From assembly GCF_017877355.1 (NCBI RefSeq), contig NZ_JAGIPR010000011.1:1-64000 (forward strand): a stretch of DNA of 64,000 nucleotides, in the 5' to 3' direction. The translations under genes and the position numbers were made by a program. The notes beneath the pieces were generated by a model. That model did no database searches and was not told the origin of the DNA. It saw nothing but the letters and a program-made list of their open reading frames with translations. Positions 1-9,996 of this stretch are shown in pieces (within the stretch, counting starts at the first letter, position 1; the number at the start of each line of letters is the position of its first letter). This DNA is from Chryseobacterium jejuense. Its GTDB lineage: Bacteria; Bacteroidota; Bacteroidia; Flavobacteriales; Weeksellaceae.

Positions 1-195
1 AACGGTTACCCCGCAGCACGCGTAAGCCTTAGCTTTGGCGCGAGGAGTATGAGTGGATAGCGGGATCAAGCTCCTGATAAATTTCGAGAGTTTGAAAGCC
101 TGGGTGCTGGAAAGTAAGAAAAAGTAAAAGAAGGTAAGGAAACGGCAAGGTGCTGGAGTCCTGATTTAAGTAAGAGTGTTTTTCAAATGATGGAA
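1..195. other. Window edge without a supported gene
   Basis: No gene is supported here. The plus strand is purine-rich from about 85 to 150 and richer in G than its surroundings. A 19-codon open frame runs in from the window edge and stops at 58-60; it could be the end of a gene lying outside, but nothing in it is recognisable. The end of the VanZ-like gene lies to the right, on the minus strand. Confidence 0.4.
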
Positions 196-555
196 TTAGA
201 AAAAACGCCTGATAAAAAGCTTATATACAGAGTATCCTATGAGACAACCCACCGTATCTGCAACAATGTCCAATGTTTCCATGGATCTTCCCAATCCCAT
301 TTCTTCCTGCAGGATCTCTGTGAGGAAGCCATATATAAGGATGATCTGAAAAAAGTAAAAGAATTTAATTTTAGGAAATGCAGCAATGAAAGAAAATCCT
401 AAAGCTGCAAAAATGCTTACGTGCAACACTTTATCGATACCGCTGAACATAAACCAGTATTCATGATTCTCTTCTCCTGGTTTGAGAAGCATATAAGTAA
501 GAAATGCCCAATAAATGGGCAATATCTTACTAAATATTTTTGAAATTTTATCCAA
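196..555 (-). CDS. VanZ-like family membrane protein
   Basis: Small integral membrane protein of the VanZ-like family, about 119 aa, with three to four hydrophobic segments. Visible family traits are the KILPIYWAFLTYMLL first helix, a DKVLHVSIFAALGF segment and the GRSMETLDIVADTVGCLIG region near the C-terminus. The role of the family in flavobacteria is unknown; the link to teicoplanin resistance is by name only. I chose the TTG at 555 because it overlaps the gcvH stop codon; an upstream ATG at 612 would add 19 residues lying wholly inside gcvH. It is downstream of gcvH on the same strand and probably co-transcribed. Confidence 0.8.
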   Translation of the reverse strand: MDKISKIFSKILPIYWAFLTYMLLKPGEENHEYWFMFSGIDKVLHVSIFAALGFSFIAAFPKIKFFYFFQIILIYGFLTEILQEEMGLGRSMETLDIVADTVGCLIGYSVYKLFIRRFF

Positions 556-925
556 TGATCGCTTGGTAATCTTCTGCAGAAAGTAATTCTGACTGATCTG
601 CTCCATCAGCAAGTTCTAACTTGATAATCCATCCGTTTCCATAAGGATCTGTATTTAACAATTCCGGTTGGTCTTCTAATTCTGAATTGAATTCGATCAC
701 CTTTCCTGAGATAGGCAAGAATAAGTCTGAAACAGTTTTTACTGCTTCTACACTTCCAAAAACGTCTCCGCCATTAAGGTCATCATCTACTGTATCTACG
801 TCTACATAAACGATGTCTCCAAGTTCTCCCTGAGCAAAGTCTGTAATACCGATTGTAGCTACATTACCCTCAATCTTGATCCATTCGTGATCTTTAGTGT
901 ACTTTAATTCTGATGGTGTGTTCAT
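548..925 (-). CDS. gcvH: Glycine cleavage system H protein
   Basis: Lipoyl carrier protein of the glycine cleavage complex; it shuttles the aminomethyl group between the P, T and L proteins in the cytoplasm. The product is 125 aa, the usual length. The lipoyl-attachment region reads GSVEAVKTVSDL, with the modified lysine at about K63, and the TKDHEWIKIEGN opening is typical. The ATG at 925 is preferred over an in-frame ATG at 958, because the family starts at MNTPSELKYT and a good promoter lies just upstream, with its -7 element at 946-953. The partner genes gcvP and gcvT are not in the window. Confidence 0.96.
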   Translation of the reverse strand: MNTPSELKYTKDHEWIKIEGNVATIGITDFAQGELGDIVYVDVDTVDDDLNGGDVFGSVEAVKTVSDLFLPISGKVIEFNSELEDQPELLNTDPYGNGWIIKLELADGADQSELLSAEDYQAIIG

Positions 926-945
926 TTTTAAATTTTTATTTTCTA

Positions 946-976
946 CAAATGTATTCAAAATTATAAAAGGTTCAAA
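946..976 (-). promoter_or_regulatory. Bacteroidota-type promoter of gcvH
   Basis: Read on the minus strand, TTTG (973-976) is followed after exactly 19 nt by TACATTTG (946-953). This matches the Bacteroidota housekeeping promoter (TTTG, 19-21 nt, TAnnTTTG). It lies about 20 nt upstream of the chosen gcvH start and gives a short leader. Confidence 0.75.
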
Positions 977-1012
977 GCCTTAATAGGCATCTTCATTAAA
1001 TTTTGGCTGTAA

Positions 1013-1042
1013 ATAAAAAAATCGCTGCAAATGCAGCGATTT
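1013..1042 (-). terminator. Intrinsic terminator
   Basis: An 8-bp perfect stem, ATCGCTGC / GCAGCGAT (1021-1040), has a 4-nt loop and is followed on the minus strand by a run of T. It ends the transcript of the S74-like gene and the T9SS-domain fragment before the gcvH promoter. Confidence 0.8.
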
Positions 1043-1053
1043 AGTTCAAATAA

Positions 1054-1251
1054 TTATTTTTTTATAATCTTATTTGGATAGTTCTTTCCAGCTGAATCTA
1101 TAAGGGTTACCATATAAATCCCGGCAGGATACTGAGATAAGTTAACCTGAACAGCATTCAAGGATGAGAGATCTTTTGTTATGATCTTCTTACCATCTAA
1201 TGAATAAACGTCTAATATTTTGAACTTTTTCCCGTTAAAGTCAATATTCAC
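1054..1251 (-). pseudogene. Orphan T9SS type A C-terminal sorting domain
   Basis: This 65-codon frame translates as a T9SS C-terminal secretion signal: a strand ending KILDVYSLDGKK, a QVNLSQYPAGIYMVTL segment and a lysine-rich KIIKK end. No signal peptide or passenger precedes it; only a GTG at 1251 could start it, and an in-frame stop lies two codons upstream. It follows the S74-like gene in a different frame. It is most likely the remaining tail of a lost cargo gene, or a domain cut off from its neighbour. Independent translation of a bare sorting domain would make no functional sense. Confidence 0.6.
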
Positions 1252-1294
1252 ATGTCATATCTGTAGGCAAAGGTTCACTTTTTCCGTTATAAAA

Positions 1295-2131
1295 TCACTT
1301 CTTGTTAGATTTTAATTCATTGACTTCTTTTATCAACTTATCATTATTCTCCTGAAGTTTCTTAAGTTGTTTGTTCTGCTCTATTGTATAGAGAGTTAGC
1401 TCTTCTATTTTCTGCAATAACTTAATCTGGAATTCACCCACATTCACACCTTCTTTTTCCATTTCTTTTGCAGAAGCTATTTCCGGAAGGTGTTTCTTTT
1501 CTTTGATATGCTTTTCAATGGCTTCTAACTTGGGTAGCTCATAGTTTTCATCAAATACAAAATCGGCTGTTGGCGTTAAGGTAACTTTAACTTCTTTTGC
1601 TTCTAACTTACCTTGGATAGCAACATTACCATTTTCTTTCCAGCTCAAAACATTGAATTCATTATCATCTTTCTTAATTCCTAAACCTCCACCTGTCCAG
1701 CCATAAAGAAAAGGACCATCCAATAAAGAGTTATCACTATTATTCCTTTTATATTTCAAACCATGGGCTGAAACATTCCCCACCAGCTGGATAGGGAATC
1801 CACCAGCAATATTGATCCCTCCTGCAACATCAAATTTGACTTGAGGATTTATTGTTCCCACACCAACATTTCCATTTTCACTTATAGTTAACATAGGATT
1901 TTCATGATTCCCTTTTGAAACTAACCAATATTGAGTCCCTAAATTTCCAAAAAACCAATTATTAGTACCATCCAACAATCTAGATTGTATACCTTGCGTG
2001 AATCCTCCTGTGTCAGTATTTCTCTGTAAAACAACAGTCGGAGAATAGTTTTTAATCTTCAGTTCAGTAAATTCTTGTTGTGCTGATAGCAGAGATGACA
2101 TCATTACAAAAGCGAATAATTGCTTTTTCAT
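1295..2131 (-). CDS. Secreted tail-fibre/endosialidase-chaperone-like surface protein
   Basis: A 278-aa protein with a signal peptide (MKKQLFAFVMMSSLLSAQ). Its middle has repeats of the kind seen in phage tail-fibre-like bacterial proteins (NGNVGVGT, GGINIAGG). The C-terminal part, residues 185-278, has the Bacteroidota signature FDENYELPKLEAIEKHI, KKHLPEI and VNVGEFQIKLLQKIEELTLY, then a coiled coil. Such tails resemble the S74/endosialidase intramolecular chaperone region, but I see no clear catalytic dyad. Function unknown; export is expected. It ends 43 nt before the orphan T9SS domain, so the pair may once have been one cargo gene. Confidence 0.75.
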   Translation of the reverse strand: MKKQLFAFVMMSSLLSAQQEFTELKIKNYSPTVVLQRNTDTGGFTQGIQSRLLDGTNNWFFGNLGTQYWLVSKGNHENPMLTISENGNVGVGTINPQVKFDVAGGINIAGGFPIQLVGNVSAHGLKYKRNNSDNSLLDGPFLYGWTGGGLGIKKDDNEFNVLSWKENGNVAIQGKLEAKEVKVTLTPTADFVFDENYELPKLEAIEKHIKEKKHLPEIASAKEMEKEGVNVGEFQIKLLQKIEELTLYTIEQNKQLKKLQENNDKLIKEVNELKSNKK

Positions 2132-2199
2132 TTCTTATTCAAAATTTTTCCGCGAAGATAACAATTAATTCAAAATACCGTGGATTATTAAATAAAATT

Positions 2200-2234
2200 A
2201 AAGCCTCTTTCTTTTCAGAAAGAGGCTTTATTAT
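2200..2234 (-). terminator. Terminator of the ruvA-sprA transcript
   Basis: An inverted repeat, AAAGCCTCTTT / AAAGAGGCTTT (2200-2229), lies 21 nt past the sprA stop and is flanked by A/T runs on both sides, so it may also act in the other direction. Confidence 0.8.
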
Positions 2235-2250
2235 AAAATTTATGTTATTT

Positions 2251-5200
2251 CTAGAATCCGCCGCCGGAATCCCCGAATGTAAATGTTGCAGAGATCCCTG
2301 CTCTAATCGTAGACAGCGGGAAGGCTGTTGAGATCTTATACTTCGAGGTCATCTGTTCGTAGAAGACTCTCAGGTTTAAGTTTTCTGAGACATTATAGTC
2401 TGCCGAAAGCTTAATATTAAGAAGTCTCTGCCCTCCTGTAATCTGTGAATCATTCAACAGGATATTCATAATGGAAGTTCTACTATCTCTTAATGAAATA
2501 TCTCCTCTGATATTAAGGTCACTTCCTTTTCCTCTGGTTCCTCTTCCTCTGACGTTGGCTGTACCTAACCTGAAGTTACGGACAATGTATCCTAGTCTTA
2601 CGACATATTCCGTATTGGAATCCTCGGTTAGCGTATGGTTTACCAATCCTAATACCATCATTCGGTTTTTGTTGTACTGTAATCCGAACTGCATATTATT
2701 TCTCATGGTAACATCTATCCCAAGAAGTGGTGAGAAAGATTCTACATAACCTACCTGAGCGAAAGTATAAGGGTTAATCTTATCTCCATCATTCAGCTTA
2801 ATATTACCTGCGTTATCTACTGTCTGATAATATCCTCCCGGGTTACTATGGTAATCAATATTACTTTGAATTCCTGTTGCTGTATAGGTTGCTGTATAAC
2901 CATGTAAAATATCAAACTTGGTGAACTGCCCGCTAATTATTGGAATGTTCTTTAACCCTGAATAGGTAATCCTCCAGTTTGGCAACGGCATTCCAGCTTT
3001 TTTAGGGTTACCTATCGGAGAAACAGATTTCCCTTCAAGAGCTGCTCTGAAAGCAGGAATCAGCACATAAGCATTCGCAATACTATAATGTTTCGCAAAA
3101 CCATCATTTCCTATTTCTGCATTTGGACCTCCTAACTGTTGTGAAAGCTGTATTGCATTTTCTCTGATTGCCTGATATATTGCTGCACCATCTTTAAATG
3201 ATGAGTTCAGAAGCATCGTTGAATTTGAATAGGTCACCATATCCGTTGCAAATGTAAAATCAGGATTAGGAATACCTCCATTGACATAATTAAAGCCAGA
3301 GTGTGTGAAATTGCTATTGAAATTATGCAATACATTCAGGTCAATTCTGAAATCATTCATCGGCATTACCTGCAAGTTTGCCCTCAATTCTTTGGTTGAC
3401 ATTCTTACATAGGCATCAGTCATATAATTAGAGTCACTTACCCAGCCATTTTCCATGACGGTTCTTCTGATATCTGCCTGAGATCCTAACAGGAATCCAA
3501 TGGTAGGACCACCCAATGTTTGTCCGGAACCATACCAGTTAGGAGCTGATAATAACCCCGGAAGCACTGTACCGTTATTTTCTGTATAACTTACATCCAA
3601 CTGCTTGAATGAAGTAAGGAAAAACGCTGCACTTTGAAGTGGGGTAAGCTTATTTTTGAATTTATACTTCTTATATCTGTATCGGTTCTTTTCCCATTGT
3701 TTTGTATATACATTGTTCAGGGAATCCATTTCCTGCTTACGCTTCTGAAGTTTGGTATTAATATTTTTGAAATAATTAAACTGTCCGAAGAATTTAGGAA
3801 TATCTGCTGTTGCAGTAGCCTGAATAACATTGGTATTCTGGCCAATAGAACCTAAGCTTTCCACTTTATTATTGTCCGGATTCACCATTCCGTATAATGC
3901 GGTACTTCTTGCATTCCAATTATACGTAAATCCGTATCCTACTTCCGCATCAATAAAGTCCAGATAAGGCAAATACTGGAATGGCAGTTTATAGTTCAGC
4001 TGAGCTCTGTGATTATACAATACCGGTCTACCTGCTCTGAATACATTCCCGAAAATTGCTTTATTATTCATCGTATTTACATCGAGGTTATCATTAAGTG
4101 TTCTCGTTGCAGAGTTGATTTCCAGCTTTAATGATTTTGTAAAGTTGAATCCTAAACCATATTGCCATCCGAAGTAGAAGTTTCTATTTCTGATCGCATT
4201 CATATCTCCAGCTGTATTCCCTCCTAAAATAGCTTCAATGTTTCTAAACTCTAGTTCGTTGTAGTTTCTGTCAATCTCTGTTCTGAAAGATAGTCTTGTT
4301 GGAATAGGATTAATGTTGAATTCTTTTACCCATCTCAGATATTTAGTAGATTTTGCAGTATCACTAATCATTTTATTGAAAGGTTTTATCACCCATGGTT
4401 TGAAAGTATAGTTATAATCAATATACCCTCTCAGATACTGTCTGTAATTTCTCTTGGTATAAATATCTCTGAAATAATCATCATTATAGACCGCAGTTAT
4501 TGAAACGTTTTCGATATCATAAAACTTAGGCTTTTTATTCTGATTCACTCTTTCTTTACGCATATTAACAACTCCGATACTTCTTTGCTGTGTATACGTT
4601 CTTGCCACTTTTTTCAGCTGCTCTCTGTTGGGAGCCTTACTAAATTCAACGTCGGTATCCAGAGGATTATACTTTGGATCTTCTATTGTTTGCGAGTAAG
4701 AATAGTTCAGTGGAATTTTTATCCCTGTTTTTTCCGGTAAAAGTTTATCTACATTAATCGCTGTATTGATACTGAATGCCGATTGGGTAGACTGATTTCT
4801 TTCTGCCGGTTTAGAATCAATATTTCCAAATCCTACTGAGGTATATGATGCATTGGTATTAACGGTTGCAAAATCTCCTAAATTGAAATTTAAACTTGCA
4901 TTTCCTGCGTACCCGCCATCATTTTCAATCTCAGAAAGACGGATTTCGTTAACCCATAAAATTCTGTCCATAGATGTTCCTGGATCTTCTCTAGAAGTGC
5001 CATTTTTAACACCAATCATGATAGTGGTTACGTTTCCTAAACTTGGACGCCCTTTGACATATATTCTTTTATAATTATCTCCTTCTTCAAAGTTCGGGTC
5101 CAGAAATCGTTGCATAATTTTATCAGCATACATTTTATCTCTTCGGATCTTGGCATCAACAAAATTCTGAATATCAAGATTCACTTCATTTTCCATTGGC

Positions 5201-8200
5201 CAGATTTCCATAGGAGCTGATGCCGAAGTTGAAGTCAGCTTCAAAGATGCTTCATATTCATAGTAGTTATCTGTAGCATCGTTTCCGAAACGAATAAAGA
5301 ATTTAGTTCTTTTATCCATTTTACCTACATTAACATCTCTGTTGAATGGGTCATGAGCATGCACAAAAAGTTTTAGCTTTTTGTATCTTCTCATATCAAG
5401 ACTAGTATTTTTGAATACCCCTTGTGCTTTACCAGGCGTCAACTCGTTGGCTTTCATATATAAGGAAGCCTCATTCTGTCTTTGTGCCCCGGCATTTCCA
5501 CTTAAAACCTGTCTGTCAATTCCAGGAGGCAATACATAAGGTGGCTGGTTAAGAGCATTCTCTTCTATATTCACACTACCCACCTCAAGTTTTCCTATTT
5601 CTGAATCTATTGTTACTCCTTCATTCTGAGCTGGGTCTAATGCTACATTTGAATAAGTGGCAAGACTCTTAGGGTATTTTCTCCAGTCTGATCTTACAAG
5701 GTCCATGGTACCGAATCTCAAAGTAGACGTGTTTTCAAATCCTGTAAGCATTAATCTTGCAAACCTCACATTATTAAGTACTGTTTCACTATGAGCTCCC
5801 TGTGTTTTATCAAACTTGGAAACCGGAATTCTGAACAGGTACCATTTCACATCTGCAGACTGCCCATTCAGGAAATCTGCTTTTACTGTTTTAACATCAA
5901 CGATATTATTATCTCCACCTAATGAAAGGCTGGCCTGATCTAATTTTATTGGATATTCATTATAGCTTTCTATCTGATCCAGGTTATAGTCTCTGTTAAT
6001 ATCTTCAGCATCCGGAGTCTGTGAAGATACACTCAGTGAATTTGCTTCAGAGTTTCCATCCGGGTTTCTGAAGTATTTATAACGTTCAACCAATGAAGCG
6101 GCCTGGCTGCCTGTAAATTTATCTGACAAATAAAATACAAAGTCATCCACAGCAGGGTCAACAATATTGGTTACCGGATTCACAAAGGTATTTCCAAATC
6201 TCATTGCCTCCTGATCTGAACTTAAACCATCATATCCAACATCCTGTGCTTTTCTTCCATCTCCTTCAGTAGAGAATGCATATAGAATTGGCGGTTGTTT
6301 TGGCTGTACTCCCCAATTGGAAGTTGTTGTAGCAGATGCCGTTCCTGGTGCAGGAATACCATTTTCATACAACATTTTCCCATCTTTAAGAATATCTTCA
6401 GATACGTTCCCTAAGTGTAATAATAATTTCGGATTGCTTCCAAGTGTATTACCATCAGCGTAAGGATCCATCATCCAAAATTCAACGTATTCAATGTTTG
6501 AACTTACAAAGTTAGGAACACTGATTGGTCTCATAATCCCCCCCCATCTGCTGAGAGCTGGCTCTGTTCCCGGATTAACATTATAAGGTCCTTTTTCTTT
6601 AGGGTAGAAAGAGATATCAAAAGTATTGGTAAAGGTTTGATCTCCCGCTACAAAGTCTCTACTATTATAAATTTCGGAAAGCATTACCCTTCTTGATGCA
6701 TGGTTGGAAACTGACTGTGGAGTAATTCCTCCAGGGGCTTTCCCTCCAACACCCCAGAATCTTGGGTCAATATAATACCATGATAATAATCCTCTTCCAT
6801 AACCGCTTGTAATATCATCACTTGTTGGCGGGATATTGAAAGGGGGTTCTGTATTTTTTTCCGGTCTTGATGCTAGACTCCAGGCTGCAGGTTCTTTTAA
6901 AGATATTTTAGAGGTTGTCTGCTCAAAATCGTCAATATAAGACTGGTTATTCGTTGCATTATTCAATCCTGGAAGAAGGTATGCAGCTTCCATCTTGAAG
7001 TTAATATTGGATGGAGCTTCAGTCTTTATCAATGGAAGCTTATCTGTAAATCGTGTAAGATAAGGCGCCTGATTATTATACATCATATTAATCCCCGCCA
7101 TTGTATTGTTAACAGCTTCCTGCCCAAAGTTTACCTTTTGGGTAAGCGGAGATTCTGAATAATTAATAACCGTACCTCCTAAAATAAAGTGTTCATTGAA
7201 TCTTCTTTCCAAGTTTAATCCCAGGAATCTTTTTCTTTGGGTATTGAAAGTAAGCTGGTTTTCCAATGAGATATTAATAGCCTGTCCAGACTGTTTTACG
7301 TTCTCATTGATGATCGTAACTGTACCAAGCATATAGTCTACAGTATAGTCTACCCCTTCGGAAAGCTGTACTCCATTTGCAGAAACTTTCACAGATCCCT
7401 GAGGCACATTTACTGCTCCAAGGGAAATACCTTGTCCCTGAACCCCTTTGTAACGACCTTCGATGGTGTAACGTTGAGGAACAATGGATTGCCCTCCTGT
7501 AGGCTTTATCTGATCGTACAGGTCATGGAAAACATATTGAGGATCATTAGTTCCTAATACCTGTTGCATATAATCCCCGAAAGGCTGTACTTTGGTAAAG
7601 ATAATCCTGCCGGTTTCCGGTCTGATTGTAACTCCAGGTACAAAATCAAAAATACCGTCTCCTCTAGTTCCATCTTTATTACTCTGGATATCACCATTCA
7701 TGTTAAGACGGTCCCAATTCAGCAATTTCAATAGATTTACATCTTTAACAGATGTATCCGGAAGGTAATTTACCTTACCTCCGGTTTTCTGGTCTTTATA
7801 ATATACGTTAAGGATAAACCCATCAGGAGAAACCTGGCCTGCATCTAAAGAATAAATATTCTTCATCATCAGCTTCCACATCGGAGAAGATACATCTACA
7901 CTGTTGTTTACTTTCAATACCTTCGTAATCAAAACCGGGCTTTCTTCTGAAAACTCCCCTACTTTGTATACTTTACTGCTTCCACTTACCGTATATGAAT
8001 AGGATACCGCAAGAAGCTGCTGATCATTAAGTTTCTGGTTCAATGAAATATATCCTAATTGTGGCTGGAATGTATATTCATTAGAATTCAGCTTTCTTGC
8101 TTTACTATTAAAGATAAAATGCTCACCGTTTACATAAGGAGGTGATCCGGCAAATGATTGCCCCTGATAAACTCCATTATAATCCTTACCGGCTTCTCTT

Positions 8201-9381
8201 GTCCCTGCCTTTGCTGAGATTTCGTCATATAATCCACTCACGGAGTTATCCGGTAATACGCCTCCAGCAGTACCGCCTTCACCGAGATCTCTGATCCCTA
8301 TGATTCCTTTCTGATAAGCTAAATTACTGTTTCCCTGATCCAGAACCCAAACCTCAAGCCTGGTAATATTAATCTTGGAATTGACCTGTGGATAATTAAC
8401 TAAAGCATTATCATATTTATCCAGGAAGTAGTGACCTAAAAAGTAATGTTGGTTCTCTTCATATTCCGTTACATTGACTTTAAAGTTATTCATTACCCCA
8501 CCACCCTGTACTACAATATTTCTGGCTTCACCCTGTTGTTGGGAAAGAACAACGGTTCCAAATGTTTTTCCTAGCTGGAATTCTGTTTTCACCCCAAACA
8601 ATGATTGTGAACCACGGATTAAGCTTGTGGAAAGCGGCATATTTACATTACCGAATTCTACTCTTTTAATGATTTTATCTTCACCACCTTCATTAGGTTT
8701 ATCGACATTTCCAAGACCTTTCTGCTGAAGATCTTTCCAGCTTCCTTTTGCCTGCCATACAAGGTTCATTCTGTTTTCAAAGGCAAAACCACTTTGGGTA
8801 TCATAATTGGCTTTTAGCTGAAGGTTTTCCCCTACTTTCCCGAGTAATCCAAGCTGGATTCTCTGGTCTATATCAAAAGTAAAGCTGGTCCTGTTCTGTG
8901 GTAGGATCAGCGGGTTATCTATTTTCTGGTAAAGTCCTGCGAAGTCAATGGATGCGTATCCGGAAGGAATGATCTCAATTTTATTGCCCCCGAACAGGGT
9001 TTCAAATAATTTGTTGTTGATCATTACTGAAGGGATGAGCCCTTTCTTTCTGGCATCACTTTTGTCTTTTCTAAAAAGGAGATTATATTTCTCCGATTTT
9101 TCCTTATAGTATGCTCTGGTCTGGAGGGCGAGTACATATTCTTTATACTCTTCCGGAGACATGGCAGTAGGAGGACCGGTAATTGTGTTTCCAATTTTGG
9201 GATATACATAGTACATCCCAGTTTTTATATCGAAATAGGCCTCATATCTCGTGGGGTCTGCTACTTCATATTGCTTTCGTATGATCGTTGTATCTTTTGC
9301 CTGTTGTGCAAAGGCACTTACAGACATAAACAGGAACGACAGGAACAAAAATATTTTAAAATGTTTATTATTCGCCACCAA
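2251..9381 (-). CDS. sprA: SprA, outer-membrane translocon of the type IX secretion system
   Basis: A very large protein of 2376 aa with a signal peptide ending AFAQQ, then long beta-rich sequence throughout. Size, N-terminal region (KQYEVADPTRYEAYFDIKTG) and C-terminus ending in aromatic/glycine residues (FTFGDSGGGF) all fit SprA, the giant 36-strand barrel through which folded T9SS cargo crosses the outer membrane; in gliding flavobacteria it is also needed for SprB export. The usual length is about 2300-2500 aa, so it appears intact. It starts 3 nt after the ruvA stop, the common flavobacterial order ruvA-sprA. T9SS cargo in this window (56158-58122 and 62217-63872) would depend on it. Confidence 0.96.
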   Translation of the reverse strand: MVANNKHFKIFLFLSFLFMSVSAFAQQAKDTTIIRKQYEVADPTRYEAYFDIKTGMYYVYPKIGNTITGPPTAMSPEEYKEYVLALQTRAYYKEKSEKYNLLFRKDKSDARKKGLIPSVMINNKLFETLFGGNKIEIIPSGYASIDFAGLYQKIDNPLILPQNRTSFTFDIDQRIQLGLLGKVGENLQLKANYDTQSGFAFENRMNLVWQAKGSWKDLQQKGLGNVDKPNEGGEDKIIKRVEFGNVNMPLSTSLIRGSQSLFGVKTEFQLGKTFGTVVLSQQQGEARNIVVQGGGVMNNFKVNVTEYEENQHYFLGHYFLDKYDNALVNYPQVNSKINITRLEVWVLDQGNSNLAYQKGIIGIRDLGEGGTAGGVLPDNSVSGLYDEISAKAGTREAGKDYNGVYQGQSFAGSPPYVNGEHFIFNSKARKLNSNEYTFQPQLGYISLNQKLNDQQLLAVSYSYTVSGSSKVYKVGEFSEESPVLITKVLKVNNSVDVSSPMWKLMMKNIYSLDAGQVSPDGFILNVYYKDQKTGGKVNYLPDTSVKDVNLLKLLNWDRLNMNGDIQSNKDGTRGDGIFDFVPGVTIRPETGRIIFTKVQPFGDYMQQVLGTNDPQYVFHDLYDQIKPTGGQSIVPQRYTIEGRYKGVQGQGISLGAVNVPQGSVKVSANGVQLSEGVDYTVDYMLGTVTIINENVKQSGQAINISLENQLTFNTQRKRFLGLNLERRFNEHFILGGTVINYSESPLTQKVNFGQEAVNNTMAGINMMYNNQAPYLTRFTDKLPLIKTEAPSNINFKMEAAYLLPGLNNATNNQSYIDDFEQTTSKISLKEPAAWSLASRPEKNTEPPFNIPPTSDDITSGYGRGLLSWYYIDPRFWGVGGKAPGGITPQSVSNHASRRVMLSEIYNSRDFVAGDQTFTNTFDISFYPKEKGPYNVNPGTEPALSRWGGIMRPISVPNFVSSNIEYVEFWMMDPYADGNTLGSNPKLLLHLGNVSEDILKDGKMLYENGIPAPGTASATTTSNWGVQPKQPPILYAFSTEGDGRKAQDVGYDGLSSDQEAMRFGNTFVNPVTNIVDPAVDDFVFYLSDKFTGSQAASLVERYKYFRNPDGNSEANSLSVSSQTPDAEDINRDYNLDQIESYNEYPIKLDQASLSLGGDNNIVDVKTVKADFLNGQSADVKWYLFRIPVSKFDKTQGAHSETVLNNVRFARLMLTGFENTSTLRFGTMDLVRSDWRKYPKSLATYSNVALDPAQNEGVTIDSEIGKLEVGSVNIEENALNQPPYVLPPGIDRQVLSGNAGAQRQNEASLYMKANELTPGKAQGVFKNTSLDMRRYKKLKLFVHAHDPFNRDVNVGKMDKRTKFFIRFGNDATDNYYEYEASLKLTSTSASAPMEIWPMENEVNLDIQNFVDAKIRRDKMYADKIMQRFLDPNFEEGDNYKRIYVKGRPSLGNVTTIMIGVKNGTSREDPGTSMDRILWVNEIRLSEIENDGGYAGNASLNFNLGDFATVNTNASYTSVGFGNIDSKPAERNQSTQSAFSINTAINVDKLLPEKTGIKIPLNYSYSQTIEDPKYNPLDTDVEFSKAPNREQLKKVARTYTQQRSIGVVNMRKERVNQNKKPKFYDIENVSITAVYNDDYFRDIYTKRNYRQYLRGYIDYNYTFKPWVIKPFNKMISDTAKSTKYLRWVKEFNINPIPTRLSFRTEIDRNYNELEFRNIEAILGGNTAGDMNAIRNRNFYFGWQYGLGFNFTKSLKLEINSATRTLNDNLDVNTMNNKAIFGNVFRAGRPVLYNHRAQLNYKLPFQYLPYLDFIDAEVGYGFTYNWNARSTALYGMVNPDNNKVESLGSIGQNTNVIQATATADIPKFFGQFNYFKNINTKLQKRKQEMDSLNNVYTKQWEKNRYRYKKYKFKNKLTPLQSAAFFLTSFKQLDVSYTENNGTVLPGLLSAPNWYGSGQTLGGPTIGFLLGSQADIRRTVMENGWVSDSNYMTDAYVRMSTKELRANLQVMPMNDFRIDLNVLHNFNSNFTHSGFNYVNGGIPNPDFTFATDMVTYSNSTMLLNSSFKDGAAIYQAIRENAIQLSQQLGGPNAEIGNDGFAKHYSIANAYVLIPAFRAALEGKSVSPIGNPKKAGMPLPNWRITYSGLKNIPIISGQFTKFDILHGYTATYTATGIQSNIDYHSNPGGYYQTVDNAGNIKLNDGDKINPYTFAQVGYVESFSPLLGIDVTMRNNMQFGLQYNKNRMMVLGLVNHTLTEDSNTEYVVRLGYIVRNFRLGTANVRGRGTRGKGSDLNIRGDISLRDSRTSIMNILLNDSQITGGQRLLNIKLSADYNVSENLNLRVFYEQMTSKYKISTAFPLSTIRAGISATFTFGDSGGGF

Positions 9382-9384
9382 ATG

Positions 9385-9969
9385 TTAAATGTTTTTTAAA
9401 ATTTGTTTAACCAATTCTTCAACCGAGATGTCTGGATTTTGCTTCAATATTCTGTCTGCAATCTTTTCGCTCATCCGCTTAGGAATTCCCAAAACTTCTA
9501 ATGCAGATAACGATTCTTCCTTGATTTTATTATCCACCAGCACAGAAATATTATCAGCTGCACCACTGAATTTCTGTACTTTATCTTTAAGATCAACGAT
9601 AATTCTTTCAGCTGTTTTTGCACCAATACCTTTAGCTTTCTGGATAAGCGCACTATTCTTCGAAAGTACTGCAGAAGCGATCTCGTCAAGGCTCAATGTT
9701 GATAATAGAATAAGAGCAGAAACCGCTCCCACACCATTAACACTTATTAACAGATTAAACATTTCTTTTTCAGAACGAGTATTAAATCCAAAGAGAAGAT
9801 GGGCATCTTCACGAATGATCTGCTGAATAAATAAAAAGGTTGGCTGGCTCAAAACCAACGTTTGTGAGGTCATTAAACTGATTCCCACGTAGTAACCAAT
9901 TCCTTGCACATTAATTACCGCGTAAGTAGGCGTAAGTTCTTGAACAGTGCCTTGTAAAGAAAATATCAT
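9385..9969 (-). CDS. ruvA: Holliday junction branch migration protein RuvA
   Basis: DNA-binding subunit of the RuvAB branch migration complex, 194 aa, normal length. The N-terminal OB-fold domain (about 1-65) is followed by two helix-hairpin-helix motifs, seen as ISVNGVGAVSALILLS and AKGIGAKTAERIIVDLKDK, and a C-terminal domain III (about 145-194) that contacts RuvB. The stop lies 3 nt before the sprA start, so the two are almost surely co-transcribed although functionally unrelated. ruvB and ruvC are not in the window. Confidence 0.96.
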   Translation of the reverse strand: MIFSLQGTVQELTPTYAVINVQGIGYYVGISLMTSQTLVLSQPTFLFIQQIIREDAHLLFGFNTRSEKEMFNLLISVNGVGAVSALILLSTLSLDEIASAVLSKNSALIQKAKGIGAKTAERIIVDLKDKVQKFSGAADNISVLVDNKIKEESLSALEVLGIPKRMSEKIADRILKQNPDISVEELVKQILKNI

Positions 9970-9988
9970 TATTAATTTTTAAAACTCC

Positions 9989-9996
9989 CAAATATA
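9989..9996 (-). promoter_or_regulatory. Candidate -7 element upstream of ruvA
   Basis: TATATTTG on the minus strand, about 20 nt before the ruvA start, fits TAnnTTTG. A matching TTTG at the expected distance is not seen, so only the -7 half is supported. The rest of the gap up to 10245 is AT-rich and shows no gene. Confidence 0.45.

Noticed and set aside
8474..8728. Open frames on the plus strand within sprA
   Set aside because: They mirror the coding strand of an intact 2376-aa gene and have no domain, start context or composition of real proteins.
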